Assembly: GCF_036924595.1 (NCBI RefSeq) | Contig: NZ_JAZHRV010000001.1 | Location: forward strand, 7,033,501 to 7,097,500 | Reading direction: 5' to 3' | Length of the DNA stretch: 64,000 nt | Origin: Bradyrhizobium algeriense | GTDB lineage: Bacteria > Pseudomonadota > Alphaproteobacteria > Rhizobiales > Xanthobacteraceae | Part shown: piece by piece, positions 58,689 through 64,000 of the stretch | How the letters are laid out: each line of letters starts with the position of its first letter | How positions within the stretch are numbered: position 1 is the stretch's first letter | Notes under the pieces: model-generated | Databases searched by the model: none | What the model was told of the DNA's origin: nothing | Seen by the model: the letters and a program-made list of their open reading frames with translations, nothing else | Translations under genes and position numbers: made by a program

Positions 58689-61600
58689 AGGCTGCCCGCA
58701 TCATTCCCGACGCCGTTCGCGCCACCCAGGCGCGTGCCTCCGATCCGGCGGCTTCCGCCTTCGTTTCGGCCAACGCAGGCTCGGGCAAGACCCATGTGCT
58801 GGTGCAGCGGGTGATCCGGCTGCTGCTCGCCGACGTGGCGCCGGAAAAGATCCTCTGCATCACGTTTACAAAAGCTGCCGCCGCCAACATGGCGGAGCGG
58901 GTGTTCACCACCCTCGGCCATTGGGTGACGCTCGATGACGACGCGCTGGATGCGGCGATCCGTGATGCCGGCATTCCCAATCCCAGCGCACGCCTGCGCA
59001 AGTCGGCGCGCAAACTGTTCGCCTGCGCGCTGGAGACGCCGGGCGGGCTGAAGGTGCAGACCATTCACGCGCTGTGCACGCGGCTGCTGCAGCAATTCCC
59101 GTTCGAGGCCAATGTGCCGGCGCGGTTTGCCGTGCTCGACGACCGCGACCAGAACGAGATGATGGAGCGCGCCAATCTCGGGGTTTTCCTCGAGGCGTCG
59201 CGCAATCCCGATAGCGCAACGGGCCGCGCGCTGATGACGGCGATGGCGAGCGCCGCCGACGTCACCTTCAAGGACGTCGTGCGCGAGGCCTGCCTCAGCC
59301 GCGATCACTTTATGGCGTGGACGGATGCCGCCGGCAGCGCGCATGCCGCCGCCGCGCAAATTTCCGCTGCGCTCGGCGTGAATCCCGGCGATCGAATCGA
59401 GGATGTCGAGCGTGACATCGTCGATGGACCCAACCTGCCGCGATCGCGATGGCAGGACGTCGCCCTGGTTCTGGAAACCGGAAGCAAGACCGACCAGGAC
59501 CAGGCGGCGCGGCTGCGCGGTGCGCTGGTGTTCACCGGCGCGGCGCAGGTCGACGAGTATCTCGGCGTCTTCCTCACGGAAGCCGATCGCACGCCACGGA
59601 AATCGGTGGTGACGAAGAAATTCTGCGACAACAATCCGGCCCTTGGCCGGCTGATTGAGGCAGAAGTCCGCCGCATCCTTCCTCTGATCGAACGCCGCCG
59701 CGCCGTGGTGGCGCGCGACCGCACCGAGGCGCTGCTTCATATCGCGACCGCTGCGGCGGCCAATTACCGCCGCGAGAAGCAGGAGCGCGGCCTGCTCGAC
59801 TATGACGATCTGATCGACAAGACGCTGGAAATGCTCGACCGCGTCTCCTCGGGCTGGGTGCACTACAAGCTCGACCGCGGCGTCGATCATGTGCTGATCG
59901 ACGAAGCGCAGGACACCAGCCCGCGGCAATGGGACATCGTCGCGCACATCATCTCCGAATTCACCTCGGGCGCCGGCGCGCGCGATGGCGTGGTGCGAAC
60001 GGTGTTTGCGGTAGGCGACGAGAAGCAGTCGATCTTTTCGTTTCAGGGCGCAGCGCCACGCGAATTCGACCTGCGCCGCCGCGCCTTGCAGCGGAAGTTC
60101 GAGGGCGCCGGACTGAAGTTCGATCCGGTGTCGTTCACTTATTCGTTCCGCTCGGGACCGGCGATCCTGCATGCGGTCGATCAGGTGTTTCGCGAGCAGG
60201 ATATCTTTCGCAGCATTCATGCGGTCGACATCGGCAATCCGATCCATCACGCGCTGGCCGATGCCGGCCCGGGCCAGATCGATCTATGGGAACTCGCGGA
60301 AACCGACGACCGGCAGGACATCGAAGGCTGGCGGGCGCCGTTCGACGGCGTCGCCGCGACCAGCCCCGAGGTGAAGCTTGCCCGGCGCATTCAGGCCGAG
60401 ATCAAGACGCTGGTCGGCAGCGGCGTCATGACCGGCAGCAGGAGCGACCGCCGGCCGCTACGCTATGGCGACATGCTGGTGCTGGTACGCCGGCGCGGCA
60501 ATGCGTTCGATGCCGTGATCCAGGCGCTGAAGCACGCCGGCATTCCGGTCGCCGGCGCCGACCGCCTCAAGCTGACCGAGCATATCGCGATCATCGACCT
60601 GATGAACCTGGCTGACGCGCTGCTGCTGCCGCAGGACGATCTGGCGCTGGCGGTGGCGCTGAAGAGCCCGCTGTTCGGGCTTGGCGATGACGATTTGTTC
60701 AAGATCGCCTGGCAGCGCAAGGGATCGTTGCGCGCGGCGCTGTCTGAGCGCGCCGCGGCTGACGGCCGGCTGCGGGATGCGCTGTGGCGGCTCGAACAAT
60801 GTGAACGCCGTTTCGTCAGCGAAACCCCATTTTCATTCTATGCCTGGCTGCTCGGCGGCGACGGCGGCCGTGCGCGAATCCTGCGGCGGCTCGGACACGA
60901 GGCGAACGACGCGCTGGATGAGTTCCTGGAGCTGGCGCTGAACTATGAACGCAAGGCGCCGGCCTCGTTGCAGGGTTTTATGGCGTGGCTGCGCACGGCC
61001 GATCTCGAAGTGAAGCGCGACATGGAGATCTCGCGCGACGAGGTCCGCGTCATGACGGTGCACGGCGCCAAGGGCCTGGAGGCTTCCGTCGTGTTCCTGG
61101 TGGACACCACGACCTCGCCCTCGGATACGCAGCGGCTGAAACTCATCCACTTGCCGCAAGGCAATGCCGATCCGCATGCGCCCGGTGTGGTGGTCTGGGC
61201 CGGCCGCAAGGCCGAGGATCCCCCGGCCGTCGTTGCGGCGCGCGCGGCGATGATAGGCGATACCGAGGATGAATACCGCCGCCTGCTCTATGTCGCGATG
61301 ACGCGCGCCGCGGACCGCCTGATCGTCGGCGGTTGCCTGCCCGGCAACATGAGGAGCGTCCGGCCGCTGTCCTGGTACGATCTGATCACCAAGGGGCTCG
61401 CCGGTTCCACCTTGCAGCTTCAGGAGATCGAGACCGCCATAGGCCGGGTGAAGCGCTATACGCGCCCCGAGGAGGCTACGCCGTCGGCCGCGCCCGCTGC
61501 TGCGCCGTCCCCGCCGGCGCCGATGGTGCTGCCCAACTGGCTGCTGACGCCGGCGCAGCCTGAGGCCTCCCCGGAAAGCCTGTTGCGGCCCTCGGACCCC

Positions 61601-62179
61601 GCAGACAGCGAACGCCATCCGGTACGCACGGCCGAGTCGCTCGCGCAGCGCGCCCGCGCCTTGCAGCGCGGCACGCTGGTGCACCGGCTGCTGCAATCGC
61701 TGCCCGATATAGCCGCCCAGCGCCGCCGCGAGGCCGCGCTGGCCTATCTGGCCCGCAATGCCGACGGCTGGACCGAGGAGGAACGGCAGGCGCTGGCCGA
61801 AAGCACGCTGGCCCTGATCGCGGATGGGCGTTTCGCGCCGGTATTCGCCCCCGGCAGCCGCGCCGAAGTCTCGATCGTCGGCCGGCTGGAGCGGCCGGGT
61901 GGCCGGCCGGCGCTGGTATCCGGGCAGATCGACCGGCTCATGATCACGGAAAACGAGGTCCTGATCGTCGATTTCAAGACCAACCACACCCCGCCGAGCA
62001 GGCCTGACGAGACGCCGAGGGGCTATGTCCGCCAGCTCGCGCTGTACCGGGCGGTGCTGGCCAAGCTTTATCCCCAGCGGCTGGTTCGCGCGGCGCTGCT
62101 TTGGACCGAAACCGCTGAATTAATGGAAATTTCAGCTCCCGCGCTGGAGGCCGAGCTGGCATCCATCATCTCGGCGTGA
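58682..62179 (+). CDS. addA: AddA subunit of AddAB helicase-nuclease
   Basis: A 1165-residue UvrD-like superfamily 1 helicase fused to a RecB-type nuclease. Walker A AGSGKT is at 32-37, TFTKAAAANMAERV and LIDEAQDTSPRQWDIV supply later helicase motifs, and VMTVHGAKGLEA is motif V. The nuclease motif VLIVDFKTNHTPP lies near residue 1095. ATG 58682 overlaps the addB stop by seven bases; longer readings begin inside addB. It loads recombinase at double-strand breaks together with AddB. Confidence 0.96.
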   Translation: MVKAARIIPDAVRATQARASDPAASAFVSANAGSGKTHVLVQRVIRLLLADVAPEKILCITFTKAAAANMAERVFTTLGHWVTLDDDALDAAIRDAGIPNPSARLRKSARKLFACALETPGGLKVQTIHALCTRLLQQFPFEANVPARFAVLDDRDQNEMMERANLGVFLEASRNPDSATGRALMTAMASAADVTFKDVVREACLSRDHFMAWTDAAGSAHAAAAQISAALGVNPGDRIEDVERDIVDGPNLPRSRWQDVALVLETGSKTDQDQAARLRGALVFTGAAQVDEYLGVFLTEADRTPRKSVVTKKFCDNNPALGRLIEAEVRRILPLIERRRAVVARDRTEALLHIATAAAANYRREKQERGLLDYDDLIDKTLEMLDRVSSGWVHYKLDRGVDHVLIDEAQDTSPRQWDIVAHIISEFTSGAGARDGVVRTVFAVGDEKQSIFSFQGAAPREFDLRRRALQRKFEGAGLKFDPVSFTYSFRSGPAILHAVDQVFREQDIFRSIHAVDIGNPIHHALADAGPGQIDLWELAETDDRQDIEGWRAPFDGVAATSPEVKLARRIQAEIKTLVGSGVMTGSRSDRRPLRYGDMLVLVRRRGNAFDAVIQALKHAGIPVAGADRLKLTEHIAIIDLMNLADALLLPQDDLALAVALKSPLFGLGDDDLFKIAWQRKGSLRAALSERAAADGRLRDALWRLEQCERRFVSETPFSFYAWLLGGDGGRARILRRLGHEANDALDEFLELALNYERKAPASLQGFMAWLRTADLEVKRDMEISRDEVRVMTVHGAKGLEASVVFLVDTTTSPSDTQRLKLIHLPQGNADPHAPGVVVWAGRKAEDPPAVVAARAAMIGDTEDEYRRLLYVAMTRAADRLIVGGCLPGNMRSVRPLSWYDLITKGLAGSTLQLQEIETAIGRVKRYTRPEEATPSAAPAAAPSPPAPMVLPNWLLTPAQPEASPESLLRPSDPADSERHPVRTAESLAQRARALQRGTLVHRLLQSLPDIAAQRRREAALAYLARNADGWTEEERQALAESTLALIADGRFAPVFAPGSRAEVSIVGRLERPGGRPALVSGQIDRLMITENEVLIVDFKTNHTPPSRPDETPRGYVRQLALYRAVLAKLYPQRLVRAALLWTETAELMEISAPALEAELASIISA

Positions 62180-62284
62180 CCCGTGCTTGACCCGGCAGGA
62201 TCGCGTTCATAGGTTTGATCCTATCATTGCGGGCGCGATTCTCATCCCGCGCCCCTTAATTCCTAACCGAACGAGGTAATTCCC

Positions 62285-62605
62285 ATGGCCGTTGGCAAGG
62301 TTTCTGACGCCGATTTCGAAGCCGAAGTGCTCAAGGCGACCGGGCCGGTGGTCGTCGATTTCTGGGCTGAATGGTGCGGCCCCTGCCGCATGATCGCGCC
62401 TGCGCTCGACGAGATTTCCGGCGCCATGGGCGACAAGGTCAAGATCGTGAAGCTGAACGTCGACGAGAGCCCGAAGACGGCCTCGAAATACGGCGTGATG
62501 TCGATCCCGACCCTGATGATCTTCAAGGGCGGCGAAATGGCCTCCCGTCAGGTCGGCGCCGCACCGAAGGCGAAGCTGCAGCAGTGGATTACCGCCGCGG
62601 TCTGA
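62285..62605 (+). CDS. trxA: Thioredoxin
   Basis: A 106-residue thioredoxin with the redox site FWAEWCGPCRMIAP and the cis-Pro segment MSIPTLMIFKGG. It reduces disulfides in the cytoplasm, for example in ribonucleotide reductase. ATG 62285 with GAACGAGG about nine bases upstream. It follows addA by 105 bases, and a strong terminator follows it. Confidence 0.97.
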   Translation: MAVGKVSDADFEAEVLKATGPVVVDFWAEWCGPCRMIAPALDEISGAMGDKVKIVKLNVDESPKTASKYGVMSIPTLMIFKGGEMASRQVGAAPKAKLQQWITAAV

Positions 62606-62629
62606 TCGGCTTTCGATTTGCTGATTGTG

Positions 62630-62660
62630 AAACGGCCGGCGCAACGCCGGCCGTTTTGTT
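62630..62660 (+). terminator. Intrinsic terminator after trxA
   Basis: AAACGGCCGGCG at 62630-62641 pairs exactly with CGCCGGCCGTTT at 62645-62656 around CAA, followed by TGTTTTG. It starts 25 bases after the trxA stop. Confidence 0.88.
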
Positions 62661-62680
62661 TTGTGGCGGATGATCTCGTG

Positions 62681-62798
62681 GCCCGGGTGCAGCGAAGCGC
62701 AACCTGGGACTCTTATATGCGCGGCGCGAACCCCGGATTGCGTGGAGCCTGTCATCGGGCGCGCATTCGCGCGACCCGTTGGCTCCATCCGGGCTACG
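62681..62798. repeat. GCCCGGGTGCAGCGAAG repeat
   Basis: A 118-base element with GCCCGGGTGCAGCGAAG at one end and GGCTCCATCCGGGCTACG at the other, with internal GCGCGAATGCGCGC-like pairs. It is similar to the dispersed GTAGCCCGGATGGAGC-type repeats of Bradyrhizobium. It separates trxA from the convergent phosphoesterase. Confidence 0.7.
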
Positions 62799-62803
62799 AT
62801 TTT

Positions 62804-63544
62804 TCAGCCGATCCACCCCGTCGCCAGCGCGGCCGCCAGTTCGGCTTGGCCGTTCTGCCGCGCGAGTGCGGCCATCGTTTCGTGATCATACGGCACGTGA
62901 CGGAATGTAACGCGCCACTTGCCATCGACGAGTTCGAGGATCGCATAACGCGCATCCGGCGTGCCGGCTTCAATCACATGCGCAAACGGATGAGTATCGC
63001 GATAGCCGGGTGAGCCGACGCTGCCGGGATTGACGATCAATCGGCCATCGCGAAGCCTGACCGCGCGGGCGAGATGGGTGTGTGCGCAGAGGATCAAGGA
63101 CTGCGTGATGCCCTCGGCATGCTTCTCGATTGCATCCAGCGCTGACAACCGCACGGTGCCGTCAGGCAAAACCGTATCCAGCCAATAGACCTCGTCATGG
63201 TCAGGCGTCGCGTGACAGAGAAAGACCTGATCGCGAAACACGGTGGTCTTTGGCACCGCGCGCAGCCAATCGAGATGGTGCGTTTCGAGCTGCGCATGGG
63301 CGGGGCGATCCCATGATCCCATCTTCTCCGGCGGCCGATCAATCAGATAGCGATCATGATTGCCGAGCACGTGAACGGCATCGAGCGCCACCAGCGCATC
63401 CATGGTGCGCCGCGCGTCGAGCGGGCCGCTCGCCATGTCGCCGAGATTGACGATCTCGCCAATGCCCTGCGCACCGATGTCGGCCAGCACGGCTTCGAGC
63501 GCGAGATAGTTTCCGTGCACATCGGCAATCGCGGCAAAGCGCAT
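62804..63544 (-). CDS. Calcineurin-like metallophosphoesterase
   Basis: A 246-residue phosphoesterase of the MJ0936/YfcE type. Metal motifs are ADVHGN, LGDMASG, GNHDR and, toward the C-terminus, LCAHTHLARAV with VNPGSVGSPGYRD. The preferred substrate, a cyclic nucleotide, phosphate monoester or other compound, is unknown. ATG 63544. It lies between trxA and folC, which are adjacent in many relatives. Confidence 0.85.
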   Translation of the reverse strand: MRFAAIADVHGNYLALEAVLADIGAQGIGEIVNLGDMASGPLDARRTMDALVALDAVHVLGNHDRYLIDRPPEKMGSWDRPAHAQLETHHLDWLRAVPKTTVFRDQVFLCHATPDHDEVYWLDTVLPDGTVRLSALDAIEKHAEGITQSLILCAHTHLARAVRLRDGRLIVNPGSVGSPGYRDTHPFAHVIEAGTPDARYAILELVDGKWRVTFRHVPYDHETMAALARQNGQAELAAALATGWIG

Positions 63545-63594
63545 GTTAATTCCAGCTTTCGACAGTTATGGTTGTACGGCGCTGCAAGAACGAT

Positions 63595-63609
63595 GTTAGG
63601 TCACCTAAC
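63595..63609. promoter_or_regulatory. 15-bp palindrome upstream of the phosphoesterase
   Basis: GTTAGGT and ACCTAAC flank a single C, an exact palindrome 50-64 bases upstream of the phosphoesterase ATG. It may be an operator for that gene. The rest of the 63545-63815 gap holds a hairpin at about 63757-63783 and no recognised gene. Confidence 0.4.
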
Positions 63610-63815
63610 TCATTTGGGTGAAACCAGCCTGCAACATTCTTCTTTGGTTCTAGGGCGGAACCCGAGTTCCGACTCGCAGTGTGGCGGTATCTTGGCTAGA
63701 GTTTGCAAAGACCGGGGCTGGCGAATTCATAAGCAATCGATATTTCTACCCGGGGGCCGCTGGAAGCAATTTCAGCGGCCATTTAATTTTCTTCGGACTA
63801 ATTTTTCTTCGGACG

Positions 63816-64000
63816 TTATCCCGGCGGCGTGCCGTTGATCGCAAGCACATGACCGGCGAGATAGAGCGAGCCGGTGATAAGGATGCGCGGCGGCACTTCG
63901 TATGCCAGCCGCGACAGCGCATGTAGCGCAGCTTCGACGCTTGCAGCATTTTCAACGCGCATGCCGAGCGCGCGCGCCGCATCCGCCAGCCGGTCCGGCG
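63816..64000 (-). CDS. folC: Bifunctional folylpolyglutamate/dihydrofolate synthase FolC, 3' end only
   Basis: Only the last 60 or so codons are in the window; the gene continues past base 64000. The frame reads PDRLADAARALGMRVENAAS, then PPRILITGSLYLAGHVLAIN, and stops at the TAA at 63816-63818. This C-terminal string is typical of FolC, which adds glutamates to folates and makes dihydrofolate. In relatives trxA and folC are usually adjacent. Confidence 0.9.
   Translation of the reverse strand, partial: PDRLADAARALGMRVENAASVEAALHALSRLAYEVPPRILITGSLYLAGHVLAINGTPPG

Noticed and set aside
63746..63982. A minus-strand frame over the folC end
   Set aside because: It is out of frame with the clear FolC C-terminus read from 63998 to 63816.

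Overview
The window is GC-rich alphaproteobacterial chromosome, most probably Bradyrhizobium or a close relative in the Nitrobacteraceae. The main evidence is an Irr regulator that keeps the Bradyrhizobium heme regulatory motif (Cys29-Pro30) and the second heme site (His117-119), a Fur of the rhizobial Fur/Mur type, DivL (a CckA-pathway pseudokinase), AddAB instead of RecBCD, rhizobial gene order around nusA-infB-truB and fabA-fabB, and several families of short palindromic repeats of the kind that litter Bradyrhizobium genomes. No tRNA, rRNA, CRISPR array or intact mobile element was seen; the region is mostly core genome with small scars.

Layout. 0-4.9 kb: fur, a HAD phosphatase, a GT39-type membrane glycosyltransferase, an RpiB-like isomerase, an eroded IS5-type transposase and a small exported protein. 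5-10.8 kb: miaB-phoH-ybeY-corC-lnt, tightly packed or overlapping. 11-14.7 kb: an XRE regulator, a frameshifted M20 peptidase, trmB and a DUF2336 protein. 14.7-25.6 kb: the transcription/translation cluster rimP-nusA-ylxR-infB-rbfA-truB-rpsO-pnp, with a structured leader before rimP and a long hairpin before pnp. 25.8-29.9 kb: an oxidative-stress group, Tat-exported superoxide dismutase, katG and divergent oxyR. 29.9-31.8 kb: a GNAT, an exported protein of unknown function and a glutathione transferase. 31.9-35.8 kb: fabV-fabB-fabA divergent from irr. 35.9-44.4 kb: SH3 protein, hydroxyacid dehydrogenase, LysR/aldo-keto reductase pair, MoeB/ThiF-like protein, a peptidoglycan-binding protein with a degenerate trypsin-like domain, a gene-fragment scar, an orphan ParA and a GNAT. 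44.4-49.7 kb: mutM, ubiE-ubiB, coaBC with an N-terminal ribbon-helix-helix domain, dut. 49.9-55.3 kb: divL, a TsaE-AmgK fusion, a PilZ protein and murU. 55.5-64 kb: addB-addA-trxA, a metallophosphoesterase and the 3' end of folC, cut by the window edge.

How the genes work together. Iron, heme and redox control is represented by fur, irr and oxyR with katG and sod; the irr promoter carries hexamers resembling the atypical Bradyrhizobium Fur site over its -35, so two window genes may form a regulatory pair. Envelope building and recycling are represented by lnt, fabA/fabB/fabV, AmgK/MurU and the GT39 enzyme. Ribosome and RNA functions form the largest block.

The least ordinary item is the CoaBC protein that carries a FitA-like antitoxin DNA-binding domain. 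A 27-bp near-perfect palindrome lies just upstream of its start codon, which suggests that a coenzyme A biosynthesis enzyme represses its own gene. All functional statements come from reading motifs and context; no database search was run.
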